From assembly GCA_036897625.1 (NCBI GenBank), contig JAYMTA010000084.1, forward strand, positions 1 to 43,950: a DNA stretch of 43,950 nt. Direction: 5' to 3'. Source of the DNA: Pelargonium cotyledonis (Eukaryota > Streptophyta > Magnoliopsida > Geraniales > Geraniaceae). A program made the translations under genes and the position numbers. This document shows, in pieces, positions 1-13,330 of this stretch; the first letter of the stretch is position 1, and every line of letters starts with the position of its first letter. The notes under the pieces were generated by a model. It saw only the letters and a program-made list of their open reading frames with translations, did no database searches and was not told where the DNA came from.

Positions 1-598
1 ACCTTCACGGACACGCCCACTCCCGGCCCTGCGTTTCTGGGCACCTCGGTCGTGAACGCTACTCTTCATGACTTTTACGAAATCGTTTTCCAGAACAGTG
101 AGAACGCCATTCAGTCTTGGCATTTGGATGGTACCAGCTTCTACGTTGTTGGGTACGTTTAAATAACAAAATCTTCATATTAAATACTGAAATATGAACA
201 TAATTATAAATGGACTGATCACCTATATATAAATGTTGAGTTTTATTTAGGTATGGTGGTGGTACATGGTCCCCAGCTATGAGAAGTCGTTACAACATGG
301 CCGATGCAATTACCAGACACACTGTTCAGGTAATTAAATTCATCAATCATATTTGTGAAAATATAATTTTTTTTTTTATGGGATGAAAAATATATAGGTG
401 TATCATTATGGTTGGAGTGTAATATTGGTGCCACTGGACAACAAGGGAATGTGGAACTTGAGGTCAGCAATATGGTCAAGGAGATATTTAGGGCAGCAAT
501 TGTATTTAAGAGTGTGGAACGATGAGCAAAGCCTCTACACAGAGTCCGAAATGCCTGAGAATGGGTTGTTCTGTGGCTTAGCCAAGAAAGCTTCTTGA
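1..598 (+). CDS. L-ascorbate oxidase homolog (NTP303/Bp10/SKS multicopper-oxidase-like), 3' part
   Basis: The window opens inside this gene in frame at base 1. Exons read as 1-152, 251-329 and 398-598, joined by GT-AG introns, ending at a TGA. The visible part is the third cupredoxin domain. The segments IVFQN, QSWHLDG, SRYNMADAITRHTVQVY and RRYLGQQLY match pollen L-ascorbate-oxidase homologs and SKU5-similar proteins. In true ascorbate oxidases this domain carries WHLHG and an HCH triplet as copper ligands. Here WHLDG replaces the first and MWNLRS stands where the second should be, so the protein is probably not a functional multicopper oxidase, as is normal for this subfamily. Family knowledge places such proteins in the wall or plasma membrane, often of pollen tubes. 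A possible AATAAA polyadenylation signal lies at 678-683. The N-terminal two thirds lie outside the window. Confidence 0.9.
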
Positions 599-2011
599 TT
601 ATTTATGTTTTCAACTATTTTTCTAGTATCTTATGTTATTTTTGTTTTTGAATGATGTTACTACAGTCATACTATATAATAAATATATATATTTTAAAGT
701 TAATGGGTGCGCGCTTGGCCTCGTAAGCTAGATATATTGTAGTATTAAAATTAGATAAAATAACAGCATCTCGGTAGAGATATAAGGGTTTGATAAAAAA
801 AAAAAAAAATGGTTCTTAGTGTGTGTCTATATATAAACATAGATAAAGATTGAAAAATTGCAATTTATAATGAGACCTATTTAAGGATTGAAAAATAGGT
901 GCAGAACTAGACAATGTAAGTAAGGACAAGGATCAATTTGCATGACTGATTTTTGGATTTATTAAGAGAAACAGGTCTATGTTGGAAATCTGGAATTGTA
1001 GTCGGTAATTCTTGTCGGGAAATTTTGGACATAAATAGAGATTGCATAGGAAATTTTGTCAATTAGTGGAATTTCATGCTAACAACTTCCATGAATTACA
1101 ATATCGATTAAATATATGATTTTTGAAGGATAATTAGAAAAAATACAACTATTAATAAAGCTGCAAATGGAATCTCCATATCCCAAAGACGTAGCTGCAA
1201 CTGGCAGTGCAAAGCAAGAATCAAACTGGTCTTTTTCTGGGGAGGAAGCAAAGGCTGCTTTTAACACCTCATTTATAGCTTTTCCCATAAACAATTAAAA
1301 ACGAATCTTCATAATTCATATGCCACCCACCAACACCAACACCTATATCTAAAAAGGAATTAAAACCCTAGATCAGCTTTGGTTCTATCAACCGAGATTC
1401 TACATATATATAACAAAATATTAACTTGAATCTTGTCTACATATTTATAGCCCGTTAAGTCATAGAAAACAGATTTCATTTTCAATACGAAATTTGGAGA
1501 ATTAACTAAAACAGTTTAGTTGAAACATTTTCTATTCTTCTGATTTCGAGATAAATTAAAACAATGTAAACTGAAGAAATATGAAAGAAACTTGTATGAA
1601 GATGTGTGCAAAAGTTTTATGAAGAACTGAAGAAATACTACATAATTAATTTGTTATGTGAATTTCTTAGACAATTATTTTCAAATGAACAAGAGAATTT
1701 AAGTAGACCATATATGGTTTAGTAGTCTAATTAGGAAATTAAACTCATCATTATACATATAATTTTCGAAACACATGCAATTATCAATTTCCTCCCAATT
1801 GTTCATCACCCTCATCAGAAGTTAAATACACCATAGAAACACACATTAAAACAAAACAAAAAAATGTTCATCTAAGCTAATTAAGCCATATACCATATCC
1901 CAATAACAAACAGACACAGCATGAAACACCATATCCTATCCTTTTGAACCAAACCCCAAAGAAGAAAACAAGAAATTAATAACTTAGTACAAGAACATTC
2001 TTGATCATTGA
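599..2011. other. Intergenic between the SKS-like gene and the Dof gene
   Basis: AT-rich sequence holding the 3' untranslated region of the SKS-like gene on the left and that of the Dof gene on the right. A 15-base A tract lies near 796-810. A minus-strand open frame at 1079-1286 encodes about 68 residues that I do not recognise; it lacks support from splice context or family motifs. I see no other gene. Confidence 0.6.
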
Positions 2012-3097
2012 TTAAGGATATGCACCATTTGTTGTCGAAAGATCCGACCAAGAAAACGAGGAATTCCATCCGTAACCCAATTCGCCTCCTCCACCAACAG
2101 CCTGAGTAGCTGACTCCAAAATTGAAGAACCAGATGGAGAAGAAAAAGAACCTGCATTGCTCAGTATCAATGGCTGCGAATGCAAATGAGTACTGTCGCT
2201 AAAATAATTACTAGTTGTTGATGATCTGATGAGCCTCTGGTACAGTTCTTGCATGCCCGAGTTGTGAACACTATCAACACCAAGATTGACACCACCGTTT
2301 TGTTGTTGAGCTTGTTGCTCTGTGTTGCTTCTCCACATAGATCCGTTGGAGAGACCTACAGATGGAGCCTGATGGACAAGATGGTCCATGGCCGTGGCTT
2401 GAGCTTGTAGAGAACCAGTTGAGACTGATAATATTGGTTCTGTACTGCTCATCATATGGTGAGTGAGTTCGGAGTTGTGGTTAGGGTTAGCGTTTTGGGA
2501 GGCGGCTCTGAGAAAAGCTAAGAGATGAGAGCTTTGAGGAGAAGAAGAAGGAGACAAAGAAGAACAAGGACCCCATACGATTGGGTTCGGAGGGAGCTCG
2601 TAGCATGCCCTTCCGGTGATCATATCCGGTGGAATTGTCTTCAAGAACTTGACGGCGGAGCTAGACTTGGAAGTTGTTGTGACAATAGTGTTCTTGTTTT
2701 TCCGGCAGCCTCCTCCGATGGGAACGTTCCTTAGGGCACCGCCTTTGGTCCAGTAGCGGCGACAAGTCTTGCAGAAATGGCGCGGCTGCGTGAGGTTGTA
2801 GTTGTTGTAGTAGCAAAACTTGGTGTTCGCTGAGTCGCAACGCGGACACCTCAAACTGTTGTTGTTGTTGCTGCTGTTGTTGTTGTTCGCGTTATCAGAA
2901 GCTGAGGAAGGCGGATTTGTAGTACTAGTAGTCGTAGTAGTAGTAGAAATTGTCGAAGGTGGACAAGAAGGAAGAGAAGGATTGGAAGGTGATGAGTTTT
3001 GGAAAAGATGGTGGTGATGAGCTCCTCCATTAATGGAGATTTTGGTCTCTCCAAGTAGGGTTGAAGAAGAACCAGCTCCAAGCAGTTCTTGGATCAT
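2012..3097 (-). CDS. Dof zinc-finger transcription factor (361 aa)
   Basis: Plant-specific DNA-binding protein expected to act in the nucleus on AAAG core sites. The Dof finger covers about residues 81-135. Its zinc ligands Cys83, Cys86, Cys108 and Cys111 fit the family spacing CX2CX21CX2C, and the block ends in [10 protein letters not shown] chose the ATG at 3095-3097 (protein begins MIQELLG). The open frame runs 20 codons further upstream but has no ATG there, only a TTG. The 80 residues before the finger are low-complexity (His, Thr, Asn runs). The part after it is Ser/Gln/Asn-rich, as expected for a regulatory region, and ends in an aromatic motif with FSWSDL. The coding part has no intron. 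I cannot assign it to one named Dof subgroup. Confidence 0.93.
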   Translation of the reverse strand: MIQELLGAGSSSTLLGETKISINGGAHHHHLFQNSSPSNPSLPSCPPSTISTTTTTTSTTNPPSSASDNANNNNSSNNNNSLRCPRCDSANTKFCYYNNYNLTQPRHFCKTCRRYWTKGGALRNVPIGGGCRKNKNTIVTTTSKSSSAVKFLKTIPPDMITGRACYELPPNPIVWGPCSSLSPSSSPQSSHLLAFLRAASQNANPNHNSELTHHMMSSTEPILSVSTGSLQAQATAMDHLVHQAPSVGLSNGSMWRSNTEQQAQQQNGGVNLGVDSVHNSGMQELYQRLIRSSTTSNYFSDSTHLHSQPLILSNAGSFSSPSGSSILESATQAVGGGGELGYGWNSSFSWSDLSTTNGAYP

Positions 3098-3228
3098 CTT
3101 CTTTTTCTTTTCTTTGCAAGATTGAGATGGAGATGATCTACAAGAATCCAAAAACAAGAAAAGGCAAAGGCAAAGGAGGAGAGTGGTGAGTGTGTTTTTT
3201 GTTTTTGTTATTTGGAGTAGTGGAAAAG

Positions 3229-3300
3229 CTAAAGTAGGTTTTGTTGTGTATATATGATGGGTATGTGGGAGAATATGATTGAGTTTTGAGGTGGAACCAT
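3229..3300 (-). other. Possible upstream ORF in the Dof leader (23 codons plus stop)
   Basis: An ATG at 3298-3300 opens a 23-codon frame closed by TAG at 3229-3231, 131 bases before the Dof start. If transcription starts just downstream of the TATA box at 3402-3412, the mRNA leader would carry this ORF and it could lower Dof translation. The peptide (begins MVPPQN) matches nothing I know. This is inference only. Confidence 0.3.
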
Positions 3301-3401
3301 GACTTGCCTCTCTGTAAATATTTGAGCTTTTGAATAAGGGTTTGTTGGGGTAATAAAAACAAGAAAGCTTAGGTAATTGGAGGGTATGGGGAAGGGTTCA
3401 G

Positions 3402-3412
3402 ATATATATAAA
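3402..3412 (-). promoter_or_regulatory. Probable TATA box of the Dof gene
   Basis: On the minus strand the sequence reads TTTATATATATC, a good plant TATA element about 300 bases upstream of the Dof start codon. The leader between them is CT- and CA-rich, as is common in plant 5' untranslated regions. The transcription start itself is not known. Confidence 0.45.
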
Positions 3413-5927
3413 TTTGTAGGATAAAATAAACATATGTTAAAGAAATTTGTGAAACCTACTTTTTATAGTTGTAGTCTTTTTCAATAGTAAAACACAAATA
3501 TTATTTGAGAGTAGTGACGTAAGTTGGCAATACAGAATGCGTGAGTAAGAATAACATTTGTGTTTGATCTCCGCTTTACACACTCATAGAAATAGGTGAA
3601 TGTTTTAATTGTGAACAAACCTCGTATGTGAATTAGTCTGAGAGTAATAAAATGATTTAAAAGTATCAACCGCGAGTGTGCGGATCCGCTTAGGAAAATA
3701 TTGAAATAAAGTAGTGGTTTTGGCTATGGAATTTGGTTGTAAAAGTGGCTTATTTTGGAGGAACTGAAATAGCAAGCTCTCTTCATTATTATGATTTGAG
3801 AGCATAAAATCCCATTATTATCTTAATGATTCCATTTAGAAGAAATTAATATTAAAGAAATGATGATTGGTTACAACAAAAAATTCATATAAAATTAGTA
3901 CTGTGGAATATCGTTTTCTTAATTAACTATCAATACAACTTTGTTTTGAATAATCAGGTAGGTAGCCTTTTATTTTCTTAAATCTTATCAAGTGCTTTGG
4001 GACATCTCTAATTGTTTTTTTTCCTTTTAATTTTGCCTCACTTAAGTTGTCGACCGAACTAAGTATTGTTTATAATATGAAAATGAAGATAACCGGGATA
4101 CTTCGTTGTATTAGTGCTTACGTTGTTTATATCATTAATCACACGATAGCTATGTCCGATGTATTGACATCATGAATTGCAATATTTGACAACAGATTAA
4201 AATTCGTGGACTGAATTTGTTGGTTGCACTAAATATATGAAGACCTGGAAGCACACATAAGTTCACAAATATTTTTTCTCACATAATGTTACAATATCGA
4301 TATCATTTTTCGTCTAATAAGTTTTTCCACATATGCTTTAATGTTCATTTGTACATTTTCATAATCAGTTTACCATATTTTAAATGTTTCTTTTTCCTGC
4401 ACATTGATGCACCTCTTTTGACTCGATCAACATTACCACATTATTATTTGTCATTTTGTTGTCTATGTGTTAAGATGATTATTTTTAAAATGTCTTAAAT
4501 CTGTAATTTCGGAGATGGGGCAGGAGACTTGGGTCCCTTCGGAACGGAGCCGGAGGATGAAATCCTTGCTCTTGGTTTTCTAAAGCATGGGCAAGGGCAC
4601 ACTCCTTTAAGTGAGACCCGAGCGTGCATGCCTCGTTAGGGAGGACTCTCTCTCCGCCTCTCTAGAGAGAGAGAGATCAGAGTATTGATCAACTGCCGAT
4701 TTAGGGTTCACAACGTTCCCTCACACGTCTGATTGAGAGGAACTTATTCGATTTTGGGAGACGCCTTCTCCAACACTATGGTTTAGGACTTTCAGAATTG
4801 TATGTTAGCCATAAGAAAAAAAGAGTAAAAAACCAAGTTTGATGTGACGATAAAATACAAAAATACAACAAAATAGTAATGGGATTATTGATATATAAAA
4901 AAGAATGAAATGGTTGAGGGTGTTGAAGAACAATGATGAAGAGGTGAAGGTAGGGCAAATGGAGCAACGTGTAAAGCTTGTCAACAACAAAGCCCACTGC
5001 CCGAAACTTATGGCTTCAATTTAGCCAAACCCCACTTTTACATATATATACACCAACCTCAAGCAACCCATCTCATCTCAGCTTTTTAATTAATTCAGTT
5101 TTTAACCATATTATCGTACGTACGTGTGCTACACACTCAAATATATCATCCAAACCCTATCAACAGATCATTATTCACTCGTGTCAACAGTTGTTTCACA
5201 CGTGTGATGGTGAGCCAAACTTGTTGATGAAGTGATATAATTTAACGGTAAACTATAGTGGAATGATTCAAAGTTTAATTTTTTATTCTTTTTATCAAAG
5301 ATCATATTACAATGATTTCATTTATAAACCTAATAGATTATGCATGAGAAAAGAATGATTTGATATATAAGCCCTAACCGATGAGAATATATATATGAGC
5401 GCGCGCATTTTTTGACTCTACTCGTTTAATCTCATGACTCATATTGTCAAGTATTATAACTGTATTATAAATTCAGATACCGGCAAAAGTGTCATCATTT
5501 TAAACCCGCACCCACCGTGTCAATTTGATTATTCTTATTTTTAATCTGTTAACATGCATAACATGAAATTATTGTCAAAGTATCAATATTGAGGAGGGAA
5601 ATTTTACACCAGATTTTGTTGTTCATGAACGAAGTCAAACATGTGATCCATATATAATTGATGAAAAATATATACCAATCAAAGCATAGTAATTAATGGG
5701 AAAAAATGGATCTAACCTATGTATGTGATCTGACAAGATAAACAGCCAGCCACCATTGAAATAACCCTAACCAATTGGGATAAGAGTAGTTGAATTGGAC
5801 TCACTATTGTTGGATTTTCTGATCATTGTGCAGAATTAGGAAATGGATTGCCAATTTTGATTTTGATTTTCCTTCCGACTAGAAGGAGTGAATTCTCCTT
5901 TAGACTCAATCTGTGATATTTTACATC
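3413..5927. other. Intergenic, no convincing gene
   Basis: AT-rich DNA upstream of the Dof gene. A GC-richer island at about 4505-4745 stands out. It contains a CT/AG low-complexity stretch (near 4645-4676) that can fold on itself (CTCTCT then AGAGAG), and an AGGGTTC tract. It may be the leader of an unannotated transcript or a transposon fragment. Short open frames here show no family motifs. Confidence 0.5.
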
Positions 5928-6214
5928 AACTAATTGCATTCTTTTTCCGGTTCAGCCCGTTCCCGCAAGTTTTGGGACATCATATATATGTTCGAGTGAC
6001 GTGGTTTTTCGCATCCAAAGTTATTCTTTGTCGTTATTAGCTTGTGTTTTTGGCACGTTGTCCACAGGTTTCTCTTTTGATGCATGGCGTATAAAGGTCC
6101 GGTTTCAGCTCTCGGTCTTTAATTTGGTTTGGTCCTTTGTTTTCCTTTGTACTTTTATTGCCTTTGAGCTTTTCTAATAAAAGTACCGCTTGCTGATAAA
6201 AAAACTAATTACAT
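5928..6214 (+). mobile_element. 5'-truncated LINE-type retroposon with target-site duplication
   Basis: The insert, about 5940-6202, has a T-rich 3' region, an AATAAAAG signal, and ends in GCTTGCTGATAAAAAA. This resembles the 3' untranslated end of plant L1-type elements with a short A tail. It is flanked by a near-perfect 12-base direct repeat: AACTAATTGCAT at 5928-5939 and AACTAATTACAT at 6203-6214, one mismatch. That is the signature of target-primed reverse transcription. No reverse-transcriptase coding region is present, so the copy is truncated and dead. Its last 16 bases recur on the minus strand at 25237-25252. Confidence 0.6.
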
Positions 6215-9200
6215 AATATGTATCTGGCAACAAAAAAATTTTAGGTTTCCCTATGAAAGTAATTAGGGCACATATTACTTTAGAGTTTAGACTCAATCAA
6301 TTTAAACATTTTAAAAAATGATTAAACTAATTACATTAAAAATGTTTATCTATGTTAGTGTTGCCATATGGTAATGTGATATCATTTGATGATTGATCAA
6401 ATTTGAATAAAATATTTGGTAACTTGCATTCATGTTTCTCTTGCTAAAAACGACATTGTTTGATGGTGCATTTTCATTTGCAGAAATTAGATGTTAATTA
6501 TAAGAACAGTTCTCTGCAAAAAATTCCACAAGATTTGATGATAACATACTGGAATTTTGCATGATAAACAAGGAAGACCAGTGCCATGAACTTGACACTG
6601 AAAGGTGTGATTAATTAACAGGACTGTTCTACCTAATATTATTAAAAATATAATAAGACAAATTCAAAATCAATGTAACCCTAATTTATTTGCTCTAAAA
6701 ACAAGAAAATAAATCACAGTTGATCATGACATGACAGTGTGAATAATAAGGTTCCCAGCTGCAACAAGAATATGGAAATTAAAATTAATTAGTTTCAACT
6801 AATTTTCAGTAGAAAACAACACAAGAACAATGATATCTATGAATCTGAGGGGTCTACATGTCTCAGATGTGTGGAGCCAATATTAAGGCTATCACCATCA
6901 CCTTGAAAAGACTATGATAATGAATAATTAGGAGCAAATCTTATCACTTGAGTTACAAGATAACAAGTACTAATTATAATTTTAACCTTGTGAAGTTAAT
7001 TAATGGGGAATTTCACTTTTGAGTCGATGATAAATATGTGAAAGATCTGAATCTGATCATTCATTTTTTACTAATGAAAAAGCTAGCTTTTGAATTTACT
7101 TTTAAATAACTATGCGCTTTATGAATAATATTATATTCAATGATCAAGTGGTTAAGTGTGAAGACAAGAGAATTTTATATATAGCCTGGCCCATGGTGTT
7201 GATCAAAAGCTAACCACAAATTAAATTTGTCATTAAACTCATTCTGCTAGAAATTAAGAATAATTGTTGGGCTTTCATAAAGAGATTTTAAAATATGTAT
7301 ATCAAATACGGTGGTGTGAACTTTTACCTTTGCGTAGCTAAGAGCGTGATTCACAATGTAGCTAACGAAAAGACAAAGCACAGTTTTACCAAGGCGTTCA
7401 AAGATGTATGAAAGTCATACTCTCTCTAATAAGATCACGCTAATTAGTGAAAACGAAGATGAGTGAGAGGCCATATATATGTTAGAAAAGCAAGTTCTCT
7501 CAAATTTTATAATTTGTCATTGATTATTTATGAAATCGATATTTCATTGAAAAAGAAAGTAACATATGTTTTTTTGCAATAAAAGAAAAAAAAAAAACCA
7601 TGTGTTTCTTTTTACATTGGTGATGTAGCTACTCTACATCACAAATGGAAACACTTACTTTTAAATTTGAAAGATGATAAGTAGTGGATTGGTATAGGTT
7701 AGATTCCTCTTTCCTTTTGGTTTGTTGAACAATGATTCCTAAAAAGAAAATAAATAATTGCACACAAAGTATAGTGGTGCATGGCATGGTACTATCACAC
7801 TATTATGGTTGTTGAATGTTAATATTTAGATACGTACCTGACCTCCGCGCGTGACGTCCGGAGAGCCAGATCTATGTATTTCACGACTTTTGACTGTGAA
7901 ACCAGAAAACGACATGTGCTTTGTTTTTTTGGTAGTTTCTGAAACTGAGAAACTGGGCAGTCTTCTTACTCGTTTCTCGGGCCATCTTTATTTTTTCAAT
8001 TTTCGGTGCATCAGAAACCCAAAAAAGACCAATTCTAGGTGCACCAACTGCTAATGCATGTATGTCCTGGAAGTTGTCTTCATTTTCCGGTTGAAGAGCA
8101 GAGGAAGAAAATGCACTATATGGAAACAAACAATTCACTGGTGAGAGCCATAATTGGTGTCCACACAGACACACACATAACAAACAAATGCATTACTTGA
8201 CGTTCAAATAAAACAATGCACAGTACTGATTGCAGAAGGAAGATACTTGGCCATAGCTAGTACTCAACAATATTGAATGGAAGATAAGAACAGATATTTG
8301 GATAGGAACACACAGAATCCAAATGAATGTCATGCATGGAACTTATATGACATGATAACAATGCATACATTACACCACCACACCACCACCACTAACACAG
8401 CAAATGGGTCCCTCCTAATGTCTCTCCTATTGCAGCAATACAGCTTTCCTAGGGTTTCCCACCTCTACTTGTCTTCTTTTGAATTGGGGATTTCTACTTT
8501 TTTGCTGTCTGATACTGACAATAATTCATCGGATTCCTCTCCTTCTCATGCACAGACATCCCGGAACAATTATCTACACATCTAGAAGAAGGCTACATCG
8601 TATAATTTGTCTTCATAAGGGTGTGTTTTACATAATATTCAGTATGCTAAGGTTTTTGTCTTTCCAGATATATCTGACTCTCATTTACAGTCTTAGCAGA
8701 GACTGGGGTCATGCATGTTACCTTTGTTCCTCATTCTCTACTATTTTCATGGATTATGTACTACAACACACCTTATCAGCCATTATAGTATACAATAAAC
8801 ATAATCAATTAAGCCGTAGATGAAAATGTGTAAATATAATGCTTTGAGGGACTCAAAATCTTGGTTTGTGGTCAAAAGTGGAAAATACAATCCTTACCGA
8901 TTGTTGCTTTTGTGCCTACTCACGAAAATTAAATCATCATATGGCTTTTTCTCTATTTTGGTTGTGGGGATCATACTGCCAATACCAAAGTAAGAAATAT
9001 ATGTTGGTTTGGAAAAAACAATCATGTAACTAAAGGCTACTTCGAGCATGTAGCTCTCCATCTGTTATGCAAATTCCTATATAAGAAAACAACAGTCACG
9101 TGAAGTGGTGACCTCTAATGACCCACCTGAAAAATGGACGCTACGCTAGCCATTCCATTACAAACATTTCTCGATTGATTATTGAGTGTGGACCCAGAAA

Positions 9201-12200
9201 ACATTTCTCCATACAGATCAATTATTAAAGGAAAACAGAACAAATACATCCCTTCTATCACTCAGATTTACAATATGGTAGTTGGTATGCATATATTATA
9301 CTATATAGCATTGACAAGCTTAGGTTTTTGGGTTGTCCACTATAAGCTAAAGGACAAGACACTATTGTATGTACATCATGACAGGTAATGTAACATTCTG
9401 CTGTTTAACAAAAAGAAATTTGTAGAAGTTGAGAGAATTCCAGGAAAGAAATTAAATGGATGATTCTTAACTACACATTCTCTATGGCCCCATATACATG
9501 GAGCAATATATGGTCATCGACAACGGGAACTCCAATGGAGGTTAAACCTGACAAAAGCTTAAATGGAAAAGATCCTTCCAGCAGAACGAGCAAAGATTGT
9601 GTCTATGAAAAAGTTGGCATGTGGAGGTCCTCCTCCTCCATATTAAGTTTGAATGTGCTTACTAATATACTATGCTGAGGGCTCTACTTTTGGAAGCAAC
9701 AATATTATAAATTAAGAGAGACACCTTTGCCTGATTATTAATAAAATATTAGGAAAATATATATAATATGCAGAGCTAGAGGAATATATGCATAGCATAA
9801 ACCTTGAGAACATAAAAAGGATGGAACTCACAAGATATTATACCTTACAGATGCCAATAATGCTCCGCGAGATTGGATAGAAAAAAGAATTTACTTGAAG
9901 ATGCCGACTGCCCTAACATGCACGCATATCAAAAGAAATAATCAGCAAATAATGAATACTTAAGTTGATGATGAAAATCACAAAGAAAGTATTAAAATAA
10001 AGACCCACACTTTGAGCTCAACCCTTTAGTCTCAAATTACTGAAAATAAATGTTGCCTTATAAGAAGAAATGCACACAACCAAAAGGCCGATATATACAG
10101 AATACACACTTCTCCAAGTTGTTCAGTTTTCTTGTTTATGCTCTATTCCAACCACAAACCTTTCACATTTCAGTAGATCAAATGCATCCAAATGTAAATG
10201 AGGCTGCACTTTAGCAACAGTTCAAACTTCAAATATAATGCTTGGTAATGGACAACTGTATATACATGCATAAAGCAGGGGTATCCTATGGCATACAAAA
10301 GTATGTCCTGGTCATTTCTATACTTTTATACCATCCATGGCATGAACAAATAATCATAAAGAGATTGATGAGATTCTATATGCACAAATGTCATACTGCA
10401 AAAAAAAAAAAAGTTATTTAATATTGTGAACAAACCGAAGTGGTGATAAGCTGTAACATTCCCTCTAAAAGTATGATATATGGATCCCACATTCTTCTTA
10501 GATGGGATGGAATCATAGAAATAGAATGACCGAATCCCATGAAGAAGAATTATTAGTCTTTAGCACGAGTAAAAAAATATCTGATTGCATGATTAGATTT
10601 GCTTAAACCAAGTTTTCTTTTATCCATGATTAAAGTTAGATATACTACAACAACTTAAACATTAGAAGTTGAACTTTCTAATCACATATTTCCTCAAAAC
10701 TTCAATGTAATGCCAACAGCATCTTACCAAAAAGAAACTAACATCCTTTAGTGTGACGTAAAACATTGGTTTTGGATTTCAGAACTACTTTGTAGTAAAT
10801 GAATCCAAATATTTCCACTCTACAGCACCCTTCAAATCATTTCAGTAAAGCTTCCCTCATGTAGAACCAACTAGGGTTACTTAGGACTTCACGGCGTTAT
10901 TTCCAACCAAACTGAGGTTTCTACATTCAAATATTCAAACTAAGATGCAAATATTCTGACTAGCTCAGTCAATCAATTTATTCAGATCTGAGTTCAATTT
11001 TTGAAGGGTTGAATTTGAACAATAAACATCTTCATCTCTTTGCCTTAAAGCAAGATAGATTACTGATCTGTCTCTTTCGTTCTCAAAGTCTCCACTTATA
11101 AATGACAAAGACAAACGCATGCTGGTATAAAAATAAATTTGTGATGTATTTTCCATTCATCATCAATCTTAATCATACAACCCCACACACAATAAATTGC
11201 ACACTAAGAAAAGCTTCCGTTTTATGTATGCATATTGACCACTCCACATCAAGTCTATCCTCAAGAATCAAGATCCCCTAACAAGGCAGTCTGTGGACAT
11301 TTCACACTTTCATTGAGCCATGAGGAATTGGTGTTCACACAGTTAGTATAGACGCTTACTGTTACATCAAGCAAAAGCATCCTCAAACTTTTCCGAAGAC
11401 ATACACACAGATTTTGTTACTCTATTCACAAGCAAATTAAACCCCATCAACTTCAATTACTTAAAAGCAAAGAAGGAAAAACATAAAGAACTAAAGAAGA
11501 CGTATTATATATGACAAACACAGTTAATCAAGAACAGAGAGCATCTACAATGGGCCCCTTCCACAAACCGATTTAAAATGACCCGACATATAATTATCGT
11601 TGTTATATTAAATTGTCCTATTAGGCAAATCATGGTAAGAAAGTGGATTGGTATTAAGGTGGGAGTGGGAGTGGTTGTTGATGTAAAGGAATACCCCATA
11701 CTCTACGTGGCTAAATTACTTTATTATAACGTGATTATGGCCATCATTTTGAAAAGTTTGTTTCTCCTTTGATGTTTCCTTCTTGATGGAGGACTGTTTA
11801 CAGAAATGGGAACGGAGTTGTATCACTTTCACCTAAACAGAATCATACAATTAAAAGATTTATATATATAAAAAAGAATAGGAACTACGGCTAAGTTTAA
11901 ACCTTTCTTTTTATAGTTTTATTTGATATTTATGTTACTTGTTCAGATTTTAGTGCATGTGACAAAGAGATCCAAACTACCACCCTGGTTGTCCAGTCCC
12001 TTCATGCATGATATCTAGAGTAGCATTTAGAATGCCACCACCACCCACCAAACACACGACAGATAACTAAATAACAAAGCACTAATAAGCTGAGCTATTT
12101 TAAGACAAATATGATGCACTTTTACAAAAGATGATTATGAAATCTGAACATCAATATTCCTTTATCCATCCAACTTAGAGGTTATGACAAAGAAGTATGA

Positions 12201-13330
12201 CTACCAATGAATATAACTCCAAGCATTTTTACTAATGCCTTTATGTCAAACAGTAGGGCACAACCTGAGTCACTACAGTATTTGTAGAGTGCATATAGCA
12301 AGAGAAACAGCAATATCCACATTTATACAAAAATGTGAAGAAATAAAGGAGTACCGGTTGAAGCACTGGAGTATTCTTCAGCTTAACAATATGACTGAGA
12401 CATAACTCTTACTAATACTATCATGGTACCATGGTTTCTAACTTAATGTCATATATATATGTTCATAGTAGATAATACTATGACCCCCCAAATTGCAAAC
12501 ATTTGTAATGAGCAATCTACTTGATTTGTTTGTTCAAAATCAGGTTTCTTCACCTTCCCATGAGTCATGAGATACATCACCTCCTTCCCCTCTCTTTTTC
12601 AAGAATTTGCTTGACAGAACTCACTCAGCAAAACCTTTTCAGACCAGCACATTTTTGAAATTTCTGTTTATTGCTACACTACAGCAATGAGAAGAAACTG
12701 CTTCTGTACTGACAAATAAAATTCTGTGTGCGTGTGTGTAAACACTCTAAGGTAGAGCTTGGATTAAAATTTTGTTTTAGGAATGAGAATTAAGCATGAG
12801 AATGAGATTTTTGTTCACCGATTTTGAGTTATGACTTTTTGGTCATGAAAATGACTTCACTGTTGAAACATGCAGATTCCCAATCCAAAATTTATAATCC
12901 AAAAGCTAACTTAGAGAACTGGCACAGAAAATATGAAATTAACATCTAGAAACTACAATTTTAATCCATGTGGTATTGATGTTCATGCAATATTTAGCCT
13001 AAAACTGCATTATCTTTTTTAACTTAGTTATTGGAAATTTTGCTTTGGCATGATAGCAACAAGGCTACACAATCGAGATAATAGGTGTTCACAGTGAGAA
13101 ACTTGCTAGAACAATGCAGCGGTTGCGAAATGTCTTTCCATCAGAGTGGAGATAATCAATATCCTAATAGTGGAAGTACTAAAATTTTATAAACTAGAGC
13201 AGAGCGTAGGCATATTTAAGAGCATCATTTACAAAATTGGAGCAATGCAGTGAAAATAGCAAAATCAATCAACTGTGATGTACATACATGACTGTGTGAT
13301 CAAATGCTCAAACGGCCAGGATCAGTAGTT
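6215..13330. other. Gene-poor intergenic region
   Basis: About 7 kb of AT-rich DNA in which I find no protein gene. Open frames near 7851-8183, 8277-8823, 9182-9678 and 11505-11772 lack recognisable motifs, codon bias or splice context. A hairpin lies at 7602-7654. A GC-richer patch near 7840-7870 and purine/pyrimidine tracts occur without a clear function. The right part may hold introns or 3' exons of the minus-strand transcript suggested at 13331-13960. I recognise no tRNA or plant microRNA. Confidence 0.5.
7602..7654. repeat. Imperfect hairpin
   Basis: The inner arms GTGATGTAG (7620-7628) and CTACATCAC (7634-7642) pair perfectly around a 5-base loop. The pairing extends outward through CATT/AATG to GTGTTTC (7602-7608) and GAAACAC (7648-7654), with a 6-base bulge on the left. 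It is too short for a typical plant microRNA precursor. It could be the remnant of a small inverted-repeat element. Confidence 0.5.

Noticed and set aside
1079-1294. Minus-strand open frame of about 70 codons
   Set aside because: No recognisable motif, no second exon, and the flanks are AT-rich noncoding. Chance ORF most likely.
3098-3157. Extended N-terminus of the Dof protein
   Set aside because: The extension has no ATG (it would start at TTG) and is not conserved in style; the ATG at 3095-3097 is preferred.
7851-8183. Overlapping open frames on both strands
   Set aside because: No conserved motif on either strand; the GC-richer patch may be an old element fragment but no ends or duplications were seen.
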